In this document: piece by piece, positions 24,407 through 34,110 of the stretch
Numbering within the stretch: the stretch's first letter is position 1
How the letters are laid out: each line of letters starts with the position of its first letter
Assembly (NCBI GenBank): GCA_002127285.1
Contig: NFUW01000002.1
Location: forward strand, 1,078,744 to 1,142,743
Direction of reading: 5' to 3'
DNA from: Chitinophagaceae bacterium IBVUCB1
GTDB lineage: Bacteria > Bacteroidota > Bacteroidia > Chitinophagales > Chitinophagaceae
Length of the DNA stretch: 64,000 bases
Position numbers and translations under genes: made by a program
Notes under the pieces: generated by a model
Seen by the model: only the letters and a program-made list of their open reading frames with translations
Told to the model about the DNA's origin: nothing
Databases searched by the model: none

Positions 24407-25654
24407 ATGCAGCACTTACTCCTCATCAATATAAAAGAACTGGCAGGTGTAGAAACAGGCGAAAGCCGAATAAAACGCTTAGCAGGCTCAGATATGAAAA
24501 ATCTGCCATCCATCCGTAACGCTTGGCTGTATATGGAAAACGGGCGCATACATAGCTTCGGCAGTATGGACGAAGAACATTACATACAATGCAATGATAT
24601 TATAGACCTGAAGGGAAAGAAAACAGTCCTTCCCGCTTTTGTTGACTCGCATACCCATTTGGTATTTGCAGGTAGCAGAGAGGGCGAATTCGTTGACCGT
24701 ATCAATGGGCTTAGTTATGAAGAAATAGCCAGAAGAGGTGGTGGCATCCTGAACAGTGCTGCCAAACTGAATACCACCAGCGAAGACGAACTATACCATG
24801 CTGCCCATGAACGCCTGCACCGTGTAATGGCACAAGGTACGGGGGCAATAGAGATAAAAAGTGGTTATGGGTTGAGTGTAGAGGGTGAATTGAAAATGCT
24901 GCGTGTCATCCGCAGATTGAAAGAAAATGCCCCAATACCCATTAAGGCATCATTCTTGGGTGCGCACGCATATCCTGTTGATTATAAACAGAATAAAGAA
25001 GGTTATCTTAATTTAATTATCAATAATATGCTGCCTCAGATAGCTGATGAGGGTTTGGCAGATTATATAGATGTTTTTTGCGAAGAGGGCTTTTTTAGTG
25101 TAGATGATACCAGCAGATTATTGGATGCAGGTGCTAAGTACGGGTTGAAACCAAAGATACATGCCAACCAGCTACACTATTCGGGCGGGGTGCAAGTCGG
25201 GGTTAAACATAACGCTGTTAGCGTTGACCATCTGGAATGTGTGGGTGATGCCGAAATTGCCTCTTTGCAGGGAAGCAACACCATGCCTACCCTACTACCG
25301 GGGGCAGCCTTTTTCCTCGGCATACAATACCAACCTGCCCGTAAGATAATAGATGCAGGCCTGCCAGTATGCCTTGCTACAGACTACAATCCGGGCTCTT
25401 GCCCGTCAGGCAATATGCCTCTGCTACTTACAATAGCATGTACACAACTGAAAATGACACCGGAAGAAGCCATCAATGCTGTAACCATTAACGGAGCGGC
25501 AGCATTGGAATTGGAGCAGGAAGCAGGTACAATAGCCGTTGGCAAACGTGCCAACCTGATAGTTACCAAAGAAATACCAAGCATACAATATATACCATAC
25601 GACTATGGCAATAACCCTGTAGATAAACTCATCATAAACGGGGTGGTTGCATAA
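24407..25654 (+). CDS. hutI: Imidazolonepropionase
   Basis: 415 residues of the amidohydrolase superfamily. It opens the ring of 4-imidazolone-5-propionate to give N-formimino-L-glutamate in histidine degradation. Seen: VDSHTHLVFAGSREGEFVDR (first zinc/iron ligands), GTGAIEIKSGYGLSVEGELK, KIHANQLHYSGGVQVGV, and LATDYNPGSCPSGNMPLL with the catalytic Asp. No other hut gene (hutH, hutU, hutG) is in this window, so the pathway is split. The ATG at 24407 gives a normal length for the family. Confidence 0.95.
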   Translation: MQHLLLINIKELAGVETGESRIKRLAGSDMKNLPSIRNAWLYMENGRIHSFGSMDEEHYIQCNDIIDLKGKKTVLPAFVDSHTHLVFAGSREGEFVDRINGLSYEEIARRGGGILNSAAKLNTTSEDELYHAAHERLHRVMAQGTGAIEIKSGYGLSVEGELKMLRVIRRLKENAPIPIKASFLGAHAYPVDYKQNKEGYLNLIINNMLPQIADEGLADYIDVFCEEGFFSVDDTSRLLDAGAKYGLKPKIHANQLHYSGGVQVGVKHNAVSVDHLECVGDAEIASLQGSNTMPTLLPGAAFFLGIQYQPARKIIDAGLPVCLATDYNPGSCPSGNMPLLLTIACTQLKMTPEEAINAVTINGAAALELEQEAGTIAVGKRANLIVTKEIPSIQYIPYDYGNNPVDKLIINGVVA

Positions 25655-25715
25655 ATTCTAAAAAACTAAAATTCAGGATGTTTTTGTGCAAAAAGCAGTG
25701 ATTTTATGCACAAAA

Positions 25716-25745
25716 CGGCTCATTTCATGCCGATTTTCTTTTATT
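25716..25745 (+). terminator. Probable terminator of hutI
   Basis: CGGC and GCCG around a 9-base loop, followed by a long T-rich tract. Directly upstream is another inverted repeat (TTTTGTGCA at 25682 and TGCACAAAA at 25707). Confidence 0.5.
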
Positions 25746-25789
25746 TTTTGTTTTTTCAACTACTTTTGCTGTCCGCACAAAAATCAATT

Positions 25790-26356
25790 ATGGCTACAAC
25801 AGCAGACATCAGAACAGGGCTTATCATAAAACTTGACGGCAGCCTTTATTCAGTAGTAGAATTCGGACAAAACAAGACAGCACGCGCAGCCGCTAAAGTA
25901 TGGGCAAAGCTGAAAGGCGTTGACAATACCCGCACCATAGAGCATACATGGAACTCGGGCGATAATATCTACCCCGTACGTGTAGAGCGCCGCAATTATC
26001 AGTTCCTCTATAAAGACGATAGCGGTTTCAACCTGATGGACGTGGAAACATTTGAGCAAATGGCCATACCCGAAAATCAGATAGAACGCCCCGAATTGTA
26101 TAAAGACGGACAAGAGTGCTTTATATTGATGAATACCGAAACAGAGCAACCCATGAGCGTTGAATTGCCTGCAAACGTAAACCTGAGGGTAACGTATTCT
26201 GAACCCGGCGTAAAAGGTGATACAGCTACCCGTACCCTGAAACCCGCTACAGTAGAAACAGGTGCAACAGTTATGGTTCCTCTGTTTGTAAACGAAAACG
26301 ACCTGATAAAAATAGATACAAAAACAGGTGCTTACGTAGAGCGTGTAAAAGAATAA
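25790..26356 (+). CDS. efp: Elongation factor P
   Basis: 188 residues, the standard length, from the ATG at 25790 (MATTADIRTGLIIKLDG). Upstream codons in the same frame are T-rich non-coding sequence. EF-P enters the ribosomal E site and rescues stalling at proline runs. The three beta-barrel domains are recognisable by RVERRNYQFLYKDDSGFNLM in domain II and LFVNENDLIKIDTKTGAYVE at the C-terminus. Oddity: the domain I tip, normally PGKGxAF, reads FGQNKTARAAAKVWAKLK, about two residues longer and lacking the usual motif. It leads the efp-accB-accC cluster. Confidence 0.95.
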   Translation: MATTADIRTGLIIKLDGSLYSVVEFGQNKTARAAAKVWAKLKGVDNTRTIEHTWNSGDNIYPVRVERRNYQFLYKDDSGFNLMDVETFEQMAIPENQIERPELYKDGQECFILMNTETEQPMSVELPANVNLRVTYSEPGVKGDTATRTLKPATVETGATVMVPLFVNENDLIKIDTKTGAYVERVKE

Positions 26357-26404
26357 TATCAATCAAATTATCCATTCAGTTTTTAACTTTTAAAAATATC
26401 CGTC

Positions 26405-26899
26405 ATGGAATTTAAGCAAATACAAGAGTTGATAAAGGCTATCAATAAGTCGAACATCAGCGAACTGAGCGTGGAAGAAGGTGATTTCAAGATCACCATC
26501 AAACAAGCACAAACTATCAGCGAAACACAATTTGTAGCCGTACAAGCACCTATGCCGCAGATGCTGCCACAAGCCACACCTGCACCTGTAGCGTTGCCGC
26601 AAGCTGCTCAACCACAAGTAGCTGCTCCTGCTGCAACACCAGCAGCCGGCAACGACAAACTGATTACTATCAAATCGCCTATGATTGGTACATTCTACCG
26701 CAGCTCTGCGCCTGATAAGCCAGCGTTTGCAAATGTAGGCGACGACATCAAACAAGGTGATGTGCTTTGTATTGTAGAGGCGATGAAGCTATTCAACGAG
26801 ATAGAAAGCGAAGTAAGCGGCAAAATCGTAAAAGTACTGGTTGATGACGCATCTCCTGTAGAATACGACCAGCCTTTGTTCTTAGTTGAGCCGGCTTAA
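26405..26899 (+). CDS. accB: Biotin carboxyl carrier protein of acetyl-CoA carboxylase
   Basis: 164 residues. An N-terminal helical part (MEFKQIQELIKAINKSNISE), a Pro/Ala/Gln-rich hinge, and a biotinyl domain with the lysine to be biotinylated in VEAMKLFNEIESE. It carries carboxybiotin between the carboxylase and transferase subunits in fatty-acid synthesis. It follows efp by 48 bases and precedes accC by 91. Confidence 0.96.
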   Translation: MEFKQIQELIKAINKSNISELSVEEGDFKITIKQAQTISETQFVAVQAPMPQMLPQATPAPVALPQAAQPQVAAPAATPAAGNDKLITIKSPMIGTFYRSSAPDKPAFANVGDDIKQGDVLCIVEAMKLFNEIESEVSGKIVKVLVDDASPVEYDQPLFLVEPA

Positions 26900-26990
26900 T
26901 TAATATTTGATAAATAGCTGACAGGCTTATTATCGGGCTTAGCCTATGATAATGCAGTCAGCTAATTTGTTTAATACCAAAACAGACTTC

Positions 26991-28328
26991 ATGTTTAAGA
27001 AAATATTGATAGCAAACAGGGGCGAGATAGCATTGCGTGTAATACGTACATGTCGCGAGATGGGTATCAAAACCGTAGCGGTGTACTCTACTGCCGATAA
27101 AGAAAGCCTGCACGTTCGCTTTGCAGACGAGGCTGTATGTATTGGCAAACCACAAAGCAGCGAATCGTACCTGAATATACCGCACATCATGGCGGCAGCA
27201 GAGATAACCAATGCAGATGCCATACATCCGGGGTATGGCTTTCTGGCAGAAAATGCCAACTTCTCTGAAATATGCGCCAAGCATAATATCAAATTCATCG
27301 GCCCTACTCCGGAAATGATACGCTCAATGGGCGATAAGATGACGGCTAAAGAAACGATGATAAAAGCGGGCGTACCTGTTATACCGGGTTCTGAAGGCTT
27401 GCTGGAAAGCGTGGATGAGGCTAAGAAACTGGCAAAAGAAATGGGCTATCCTGTAATACTGAAAGCAACTGCAGGTGGCGGCGGTAAAGGAATGCGCGTA
27501 GTATGGGAAGAGGCAGAACTGGAAAAAAACTATAATAACGCTAAAGCCGAGGCAGCCGCATCTTTCAAAAATGATGGCATCTATATGGAGAAGTTTGTAG
27601 AAGAACCTCGCCATATTGAAATACAGATAGCAGGAGACCAGTTTGGCACCGTTTGCCACCTGAGCGAGCGCGACTGCTCTATACAACGCCGCCACCAAAA
27701 GCTGGTAGAGGAATCACCCTCTCCTTTTATGACACCTGAACTGCGTAAGAAAATGGGCGAAGCAGCAAAGAAAGCGGCTAAAGCCATTAATTATGAAAGT
27801 GTGGGCACCATAGAGTTTCTGGTAGATAAGCATCGCAACTTCTACTTTATGGAAATGAATACCCGCATACAAGTAGAGCATTGCGTAACGGAAGAAGTTA
27901 TTAACTACGACCTCATCAAAGAGCAGATAAAAATTGCTGCAGGTATTGCCATCAGTGGTAAGGATTATGAACCTGAGATGCACGCTATTGAATGCCGCAT
28001 CAATGCAGAAGACCCGTATAATGACTTCCGCCCCAGTCCGGGAAAGATTACCGTACTGCATACTCCGGGCGGCCATGGCGTAAGGGTTGACTCGCACATT
28101 TATGCAGGCTATACTATACCGCCATACTACGACTCGATGGTAGCCAAGCTGATTGCAGTAGCACAGACACGCGAAGAAGCGCTTGATACAATGGAGCGTG
28201 CACTGAGCGAGTATGTGATAGAGGGTGTAAATACTACCATCCCATTCCACCAGCAGCTGATGAAAAATGAGGACTTCAGGAAAGGTAATTTTACTACGAA
28301 GTTTATCGAGAGTTTTGAGTTGAAATAA
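26991..28328 (+). CDS. accC: Biotin carboxylase of acetyl-CoA carboxylase
   Basis: 445 residues from the ATG at 26991, giving the conserved N-terminus [20 protein letters not shown]; the 15 codons upstream are rejected. It carboxylates biotin on AccB using ATP and bicarbonate. ATP-grasp features: [34 protein letters not shown], and [19 protein letters not shown], followed by the C-terminal biotin carboxylase domain ([20 protein letters not shown]). Third gene of the efp-accB-accC operon, closed by a strong terminator. Confidence 0.97.
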   Translation: MFKKILIANRGEIALRVIRTCREMGIKTVAVYSTADKESLHVRFADEAVCIGKPQSSESYLNIPHIMAAAEITNADAIHPGYGFLAENANFSEICAKHNIKFIGPTPEMIRSMGDKMTAKETMIKAGVPVIPGSEGLLESVDEAKKLAKEMGYPVILKATAGGGGKGMRVVWEEAELEKNYNNAKAEAAASFKNDGIYMEKFVEEPRHIEIQIAGDQFGTVCHLSERDCSIQRRHQKLVEESPSPFMTPELRKKMGEAAKKAAKAINYESVGTIEFLVDKHRNFYFMEMNTRIQVEHCVTEEVINYDLIKEQIKIAAGIAISGKDYEPEMHAIECRINAEDPYNDFRPSPGKITVLHTPGGHGVRVDSHIYAGYTIPPYYDSMVAKLIAVAQTREEALDTMERALSEYVIEGVNTTIPFHQQLMKNEDFRKGNFTTKFIESFELK

Positions 28329-28345
28329 GGTTATTTCTTAATACT

Positions 28346-28404
28346 GTAAAGAGCTTTGCTAAGGATTTGCTAAGAGCAATGAATTGTAAAGCTCTTTACT
28401 TTTT
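28346..28404 (+). terminator. Terminator of efp-accB-accC
   Basis: Perfect 12-base arms GTAAAGAGCTTT and AAAGCTCTTTAC around a 30-base loop, followed by TTTTTAATT. Confidence 0.7.
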
Positions 28405-28443
28405 AATTAGTTAATTTCGCACCCATATTTACAAAGCAGCAAT

Positions 28444-29502
28444 ATGGCTAAAACATTACTGATAACAGGCGGGGCGGGTTTTATTGGTTCGCATGTAGTA
28501 CGGTTGTTTGTAAACAAATATCCTGATTACAAAATCGTGAATCTGGATGCGCTGACCTATGCAGGCAATCTTGAAAACCTGAAGGATATTGAAAACGCCC
28601 CCAACTATACATTTGTAAAAGCAGACATTACGGATGCTGATAAAATGTACGCCTTGTTTGACGAATACAAATTTGACGGTGTTATACACCTTGCTGCAGA
28701 AAGCCATGTTGACCGTTCCATTACAAACCCCAATGCATTTATACAAACAAACGTAATGGGCACTGCCAACCTGCTGAATGCTGCTCGAAAAGCATGGGAT
28801 GGCAACTACGATGGTAAGCGTTTTTATCATGTATCTACAGACGAAGTGTACGGTTCGTTGGGCGAAACAGGCTTCTTTCTGGAAACAACGCCTTACGATC
28901 CGCAATCGCCCTACTCTGCTTCTAAAGCCGCGTCAGACCATTTGGTGCGCGCTTATGGCAATACTTACCACCTGCCTTTTGTACTTACCAATTGCAGCAA
29001 CAATTACGGGCCTAACCATTTCCCTGAAAAGCTGATACCACTCTTTATCAACAATATCCGTAACAACAAACCACTGCCCGTATATGGCGATGGTAAATAT
29101 ACCCGCGACTGGTTGTACGTAGTTGACCATGCACGTGCTATTGACATAGTATTTCATACGGGTAAGGATGGCGAAACTTATAACATAGGCGGCTTTAATG
29201 AATGGCAGAATATAGAATTGGTGAAACTGCTTTGCGAGAAAATGGATGAAAAGCTGGGACGCGAACAAGGAACATCGGCACAACTAATAAGCTACATCAA
29301 AGACCGTCCGGGTCACGACAGGCGCTACGCTATAGATGCTACCAAAATAAAAAATGAACTGGGTTGGGAGCCGTCCGTAACATTTGAGCAAGGGCTCGCC
29401 ATTACAATAGACTGGTACTTAGCAAATGAAGAATGGTTAAACCATGTTACATCAGGTGATTATCAAAAATATTATAACAATCAGTATAGTAGTAAGTCTT
29501 AA
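28444..29502 (+). CDS. rfbB: dTDP-glucose 4,6-dehydratase
   Basis: 352 residues of the extended short-chain dehydrogenase family. It makes dTDP-4-keto-6-deoxyglucose for surface polysaccharide sugars such as rhamnose. NAD-binding GGAGFIGSHVVRLF at the N-terminus; active-site STDEVYGSLGETGFF (Asp-Glu pair) and PYSASKAASDHLVRAYGNTY (Tyr-x-x-x-Lys); NCSNNYGPNHFPEKLIPLF and VYGDGKYTRDWLYVVDHARA complete the signature. Pairs with rfbA downstream; rfbC and rfbD are not in the window. Confidence 0.96.
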   Translation: MAKTLLITGGAGFIGSHVVRLFVNKYPDYKIVNLDALTYAGNLENLKDIENAPNYTFVKADITDADKMYALFDEYKFDGVIHLAAESHVDRSITNPNAFIQTNVMGTANLLNAARKAWDGNYDGKRFYHVSTDEVYGSLGETGFFLETTPYDPQSPYSASKAASDHLVRAYGNTYHLPFVLTNCSNNYGPNHFPEKLIPLFINNIRNNKPLPVYGDGKYTRDWLYVVDHARAIDIVFHTGKDGETYNIGGFNEWQNIELVKLLCEKMDEKLGREQGTSAQLISYIKDRPGHDRRYAIDATKIKNELGWEPSVTFEQGLAITIDWYLANEEWLNHVTSGDYQKYYNNQYSSKS

Positions 29503-29594
29503 GTAAAAAGTATAAAGTTGACGAGCAACATAGATATATATGTATATCTGGTTTGCTTAACTTTATTACATAAGGAAAAGTGAACTTACTACTA
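29487..29594. repeat. Imperfect inverted repeat between rfbB and rfbA
   Basis: TAGTAGTAAGT (29487-29497) pairs with ACTTACTACTA (29584-29594), and inside it ATAAAGTT pairs with AACTTTAT. There is no T-run of terminator quality. It may be a structured spacer in the rfbB-rfbA transcript. Confidence 0.45.
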
Positions 29595-29623
29595 ACTACT
29601 TTCTACTCTTAACTAAATAAAAA

Positions 29624-30490
29624 ATGAAAGGAATTGTTCTTGCAGGTGGTTCGGGTACACGTTTATATCCATTGACGATTGCTGTTAGCAAGCAGCTGAT
29701 GCCGGTGTACGATAAGCCGATGGTGTATTATCCGCTATCTACGCTGATGCTTGCAGGCATACGCGAGATATTAATTATTACAACACCTGAAGATCAGGCT
29801 GGTTTTAAAAAGCTATTAGGTGATGGCAGCCAGATAGGTTGTCGGTTTGAGTATGTAATACAACCAAGCCCTGATGGCCTTGCGCAAGCTTTTATATTAG
29901 GCGAAGAGTTTATTGGCAACGATAGTGTAGCATTGGTGCTTGGCGATAATATATTTTATGGTTCTGGTATGGGCACTTTATTGAAGAATAAAGTAAACCC
30001 AGATGGGGCTGTTGTATTTGCCTATCAGGTACACGACCCTGAAAGGTATGGCGTGGTTGAGTTTGATAAAAACAACAAAGTAATTAGCATAGAAGAAAAA
30101 CCCACTGCACCAAAATCGAACTACGCTGTACCGGGTCTTTATTTTTATGATAATGAAGTAGTGAATATTGCCAAGAACATGAAACCATCGCCACGCGGCG
30201 AGTTGGAAATAACCGACGTAAACAAAACCTACCTTGAAAGGGGCAAACTGGAAGTTGGGGTACTTGATAGGGGCACTGCTTGGCTGGATACAGGTACGTT
30301 TGAAAGCCTGCAAGAAGCAGGACAGTTTATAGAAGTGATAGAAAAAAGACAAGGCTTGAAGATTGGCTGTATAGAAGAGATAGCCTACCGTATGGGCTTT
30401 ATAAGCAAAGAGCAACTGATGGTGCTGGCAAATAAATACATGAAAAGCGGCTATGGCAAATATCTGGAACTGATAGCAAAAGAAAAGTAA
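29624..30490 (+). CDS. rfbA: Glucose-1-phosphate thymidylyltransferase
   Basis: 288 residues. It makes dTDP-glucose, the substrate of RfbB, from glucose-1-phosphate and dTTP. The N-terminal nucleotide-binding motif [20 protein letters not shown], then [27 protein letters not shown], and [20 protein letters not shown] are the family landmarks. The length is typical. The RfbB and RfbA order is reversed relative to the reaction order, which is common. Confidence 0.97.
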   Translation: MKGIVLAGGSGTRLYPLTIAVSKQLMPVYDKPMVYYPLSTLMLAGIREILIITTPEDQAGFKKLLGDGSQIGCRFEYVIQPSPDGLAQAFILGEEFIGNDSVALVLGDNIFYGSGMGTLLKNKVNPDGAVVFAYQVHDPERYGVVEFDKNNKVISIEEKPTAPKSNYAVPGLYFYDNEVVNIAKNMKPSPRGELEITDVNKTYLERGKLEVGVLDRGTAWLDTGTFESLQEAGQFIEVIEKRQGLKIGCIEEIAYRMGFISKEQLMVLANKYMKSGYGKYLELIAKEK

Positions 30491-30503
30491 GCACTGGCAG
30501 TCA

Positions 30504-31094
30504 ATGTTATACCTCATACCTTTTATATCGGCATTTATTGGTTGGTTTACCAACTGGATAGCTATTAAAATGTTGTTTCATCCCAAAGAGCCTGTACGGT
30601 TTTTGGGCATTACCATACAAGGTATCTTCCCCAAAAGGCAGCAACAGTTTGCACAGAAATTGGGTGTGCTGGTAGCTACAGAGCTATTGCATTTCAACGA
30701 TATTGCAGCTAAATTGAAAGACCCTCAGCAACTTGAAAGTGTTACACCCGTTATAGAAGCACATATAGATACTTTTTTGCGGGTAAAGTTGCAAGAGAAG
30801 CTACCCGTTGTGTCTATGTTCATTGGCGATAATACCATAGGCAAGTTGAAAGATGGCATGATGGAAGAAATAAACAGCCTGCTGCCAGAAGTAATAGGCC
30901 GCTATGCCGATAACCTGAGCCAAAAAGTAGATGTTGAAAAAATGGTAACCGAAAAAGTAGCCAACTTCTCCAGTGACAAACTGGAAGAAATACTAACAGC
31001 CATTATGAGCAAAGAATTTCGCTTTGTAGAGATAATAGGCGGGGTATTGGGCTTCGTTATTGGCTTAGTGCAGATATTACTCACTTTATTATAG
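30504..31094 (+). CDS. DUF445 family membrane protein
   Basis: 196 residues. Starts with a membrane helix (MLYLIPFISAFIGWFTNWIA) and the conserved IKMLFHPKEP, then a long helical soluble part, and ends with a second hydrophobic segment (GGVLGFVIGLVQILLTLL). This arrangement is the short form of DUF445 (YheB/YjiN-like), of unknown function. It starts 13 bases after rfbA and is probably in the same operon, closed by the terminator that follows. Confidence 0.82.
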   Translation: MLYLIPFISAFIGWFTNWIAIKMLFHPKEPVRFLGITIQGIFPKRQQQFAQKLGVLVATELLHFNDIAAKLKDPQQLESVTPVIEAHIDTFLRVKLQEKLPVVSMFIGDNTIGKLKDGMMEEINSLLPEVIGRYADNLSQKVDVEKMVTEKVANFSSDKLEEILTAIMSKEFRFVEIIGGVLGFVIGLVQILLTLL

Positions 31095-31098
31095 TAAG

Positions 31099-31125
31099 AA
31101 AAGCCACTTTGCAGTGGCTTTTACA
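31099..31125 (+). terminator. Terminator of rfbB-rfbA-DUF445
   Basis: Perfect 10-base arms AAAAGCCACT and AGTGGCTTTT with a TTGC loop; the T-run is inside the second arm. Confidence 0.8.
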
Positions 31126-31278
31126 CATTAACACCTGATATTCGCAGGTTGCATACCCCTATGCATAATGTAAATTTGTTGTTTGTTTTGCTAATAACAA
31201 TACGAATATAGCATGCTGCTATACCCTGTAAAAAATAAAGGGGTGAATTGGCTAAATCTGTTGATGTATATACAACAA

Positions 31279-31968
31279 TCAGGCAAAAAGAGCTGTAACT
31301 GTCTCTGTATAGTTGGTACCTACGGGCAGTTCTGCATCACCTATACAGATGTGTTTATTGCGCAGCGAGTTTACTTTTGAAAAAGCTACGATATATGAAC
31401 GGTGTATCCTGATGAAGTCCTTGGCAGGTAGTTTGTCCATTACTGCTTTCATACTCATGCGGGCTATCAATGGTCTGGTATTTGCAAGATGTATTTTCAG
31501 GTAATTGTCCAACCCCTCTATATACAATATGTCTGCAAGTACTACTTTTACCAAGCTATAGTCTGCACGAATGAATAGGTATTGATTTTCAACCGCATCC
31601 TGTTTGTTCAGGTATTTATAATATTCATGCGCTTTGTTTACAGCCTTCAAAAAGCGTTCCTCTTCAAAAGGTTTCAGCAAATAGTCTATGGCACTTAAAT
31701 TAAAACCCTCAACAGCATATTCAGAGTACGCAGTTGTGAAAATCACCATCGCTTTGTGCGGTATGGCTTTATAAAAATCAATGCCACTCATAGCAGGCAT
31801 CCTGATATCGAGAAACAATAAATCAACAGGGTATTTGCGTAGGTATTTCAATGCCTCACCTGTTTCAGTAAAACATTCTTTCAGTTCTACGAAATCGAGC
31901 TGGTTGCAAAAAGCCTTTACAACTTCAAGTGCCAGTGGTTCATCATCTATTGCAATAGCCTGTATCAT
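31279..31968 (-). CDS. LytTR-type response regulator
   Basis: 229 residues from the ATG at 31968, which overlaps the kinase stop as TAATG. Receiver domain: MIQAIAIDDEPLALEVVKAF, with phosphoacceptor Asp54 in LLFLDIRMPAMSG, Lys at FLLKPF-type position (LLKPFEEERFLKAV). A C-terminal LytTR DNA-binding domain (LYIEGLDNYLKIHLANTRPL, then IRIHRSYIVAFSKVNSL) follows. It should bind DNA once phosphorylated by its partner kinase. Targets are unknown; no envelope gene is linked in the operon. Confidence 0.92.
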   Translation of the reverse strand: MIQAIAIDDEPLALEVVKAFCNQLDFVELKECFTETGEALKYLRKYPVDLLFLDIRMPAMSGIDFYKAIPHKAMVIFTTAYSEYAVEGFNLSAIDYLLKPFEEERFLKAVNKAHEYYKYLNKQDAVENQYLFIRADYSLVKVVLADILYIEGLDNYLKIHLANTRPLIARMSMKAVMDKLPAKDFIRIHRSYIVAFSKVNSLRNKHICIGDAELPVGTNYTETVTALFA

Positions 31969-33017
31969 TACCAATATATTTCAAGCTGTACTTTAAAACA
32001 ATCGTCGCCGTTGTCAATTACAAGCTTGTGTTTATCTCTATACAGCAATTTAAGACGTTGTTTGGTATTATTGATACCCAAGCCGGTGCGTGCTTCTTCA
32101 TCTTGTTGCACATATACTTTATTGTTGGTTGTTTGCATCAACAGCTTATCGTCTGCTATGCTGATGGCAATATCTATCACCGAATCTTCCTCTGCATTTA
32201 CTCCATGCTTGAAGGCGTTCTCCACAAAAGGTATCAGTAAAAAAGGGGCTATCTCTTTCAGCACTCCTCCACCCGACACGTTGTATTGCAGCCTTACTTT
32301 TGACGACAGGCGCAGCTTTTGCAGCTCTATATAGTTAGTGATATAAGCCAGTTCTTTTGATAAGGGTACTTTTACCTTATCACTATCGCTGATAGAATAA
32401 CGCATGAGCGATGACAGTTTTACCACGGCAGGTGCAGCTTTATCAGATTTTGTGAGAGCCAGCGAGTAGATGCTATTGAGTGTATTGAACAGAAAATGCG
32501 GGTTTATTTGCGCTTTCAAAAATGCTATTTCAGTATTAAGTTTTTCTTCTTTGGCTTTTCGCAGTTCATTATACAAGCTCATCACCAACGAGAAGATGAA
32601 AGTGATAATAAACATCAGCAGGTTGTGGCTTGGGCCAAGGTACACAAATAACGAATCGGGCGGCATCTTGGCATAGCCATATTGTATAATGCTGAAATTA
32701 ATGATAATCAACCCTGCTACAATACCTAAGATGTAAAGACCATAAGCCATATACCGCCTGCCCTCGTATAGTTTGGGAATGGCTATGTAATAATTGGTGT
32801 AGAATACGAATACCAGATACAACCCATTGATGATACGGTGCGGAATGAATATATCGTCTATAATATCTGTACCATGACTACCCTCTGGCCCCGCAGGCCT
32901 GAAGAAGCCAGGTATGGAAAGAAAGACCAACCATATAATGATGTGCGATACTAAGACTAAACGGTTGCGTTTCATATCACCATGTATTGTGGCTGCTTTG
33001 GTGTTTGCATTTGTCAT
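31968..33017 (-). CDS. LytS-like sensor histidine kinase (His_kinase family)
   Basis: 349 residues. Four membrane helices occupy about residues 19-150. The cytoplasmic part carries the His_kinase family box FLKAQINPHFLFNTLNSIYS (His174 is the phosphorylation site) and an ATPase domain with LIPFVENAFKHGVNAEEDSV and GLGINNTKQRLKLLY. No extra sensor domain is visible, so the signal is probably sensed in or at the membrane. Its stop overlaps the response regulator start (TAATG), so the pair is translationally coupled. Confidence 0.92.
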   Translation of the reverse strand: MTNANTKAATIHGDMKRNRLVLVSHIIIWLVFLSIPGFFRPAGPEGSHGTDIIDDIFIPHRIINGLYLVFVFYTNYYIAIPKLYEGRRYMAYGLYILGIVAGLIIINFSIIQYGYAKMPPDSLFVYLGPSHNLLMFIITFIFSLVMSLYNELRKAKEEKLNTEIAFLKAQINPHFLFNTLNSIYSLALTKSDKAAPAVVKLSSLMRYSISDSDKVKVPLSKELAYITNYIELQKLRLSSKVRLQYNVSGGGVLKEIAPFLLIPFVENAFKHGVNAEEDSVIDIAISIADDKLLMQTTNNKVYVQQDEEARTGLGINNTKQRLKLLYRDKHKLVIDNGDDCFKVQLEIYW

Positions 33018-33044
33018 AAATCTACTGAAAATATCTGCCCTGCG

Positions 33045-33085
33045 AAAAACAAGTAAGCCACTTGGTATTAAAGCAAGTGGCTTAC
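33045..33085 (-). terminator. Terminator of the intradiol dioxygenase gene
   Basis: Perfect 12-base arms GTAAGCCACTTG and CAAGTGGCTTAC, followed on the minus strand by TTGTTTTTC. Confidence 0.82.
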
Positions 33086-33123
33086 TTATTACTACACCCC
33101 ATTTATGAAAAAACTATTGCTGA

Positions 33124-34110
33124 TTATTGTACAGCAGTCATGATTTTACATTGATGATATATGCCGATATCATTTTTCACCGTTATTTCGTAAGCATACG
33201 TACCAACAGGCAAATTCAAATTATTAAGGTTTAGTTCTACTTTATGCTCACCAACCTCCAGGCTGACTGCTTTTACTTCCGCAACTTTTTGTCCTTGCAA
33301 ATTGAATATACCGAATGATACTTCAGATTTATTTTTCAGCGTAAAGGGTATGGTTGTAACACCATTATGAGGGTTAGGAAAATTTTGCCCTAATTCAAAC
33401 TGCCCACCGGTAATGTGGTCAACATTCTTTACACCTACAGAGCCCGTGCCTGGTACGGTAACTTCCAGATAGCTATCCCAAGAAGCAGATGTAGAATTAT
33501 AAACCAATGTCGCTACCTGCCCTGTCGTACCATCACTAAATACGTTATCGGTCGTTGTATTAGCAGGGTCTACTCCGTATGTGCTGTAAGGTGCTATGGT
33601 AGTATATATCTGATTCTTTTCAGTAACAGGATATGTAAACTGAGATATTTTTACGGACGTGCCACCTATCTTTACTTCAAAATGCACGTGGCAAACCCTG
33701 CCACTATACCATCCAGGGAAAATAGTAGTAAACTCAACCTCACCGTTAGCGTCTGTCATTGCACGTCCCCTCAACCATGTAGCTCCTGAATAATTGATAG
33801 AGCCCGTTTGTCCACTGGTTGTATATCCACTATAATAACCCAATGCATTACAATGCCATATATCTACTTCGCAGTTGGCTATTGGCTGACAATTGGTATT
33901 ACCTATTATTTTTAGTTTTATCTTATGAAGTTGCCCTGTTTGGCTTTCGCGAATATCGGTTCTTAACGTAGCAGCTAATTGCCCTGCCAATATTGGGTAA
34001 GGCCCGGAAGTTTCTGTAGGAATGACGGTGCATGCCAATGCATCCTTGAACGGCAATACAATACCCGCACCTGCCAGCCCAATGCCTTTGAGAAAATCGC
34101 TTCTTTTCAT
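33124..34110 (-). CDS. Secreted intradiol ring-cleavage dioxygenase with T9SS type A tail
   Basis: 328 residues. The N-terminus (MKRSDFLKGIGLAGAGIVLP) is a signal sequence. The catalytic domain has the four expected Fe(III) ligands: Tyr93 in LGYYSGY, Tyr135, His141 and His143 in FPGWYSGRVCHVHFEV. Intradiol enzymes cleave catechol-type rings. The last 80 residues are a T9SS sorting domain (FELGQNFPNPHNGVTTIPFT ... GTYAYEITVK), so it is likely exported to the surface or medium. It lies next to the homogentisate genes but on the other strand; the true substrate is unknown, and many secreted members are uncharacterised. Confidence 0.85.
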   Translation of the reverse strand: MKRSDFLKGIGLAGAGIVLPFKDALACTVIPTETSGPYPILAGQLAATLRTDIRESQTGQLHKIKLKIIGNTNCQPIANCEVDIWHCNALGYYSGYTTSGQTGSINYSGATWLRGRAMTDANGEVEFTTIFPGWYSGRVCHVHFEVKIGGTSVKISQFTYPVTEKNQIYTTIAPYSTYGVDPANTTTDNVFSDGTTGQVATLVYNSTSASWDSYLEVTVPGTGSVGVKNVDHITGGQFELGQNFPNPHNGVTTIPFTLKNKSEVSFGIFNLQGQKVAEVKAVSLEVGEHKVELNLNNLNLPVGTYAYEITVKNDIGIYHQCKIMTAVQ

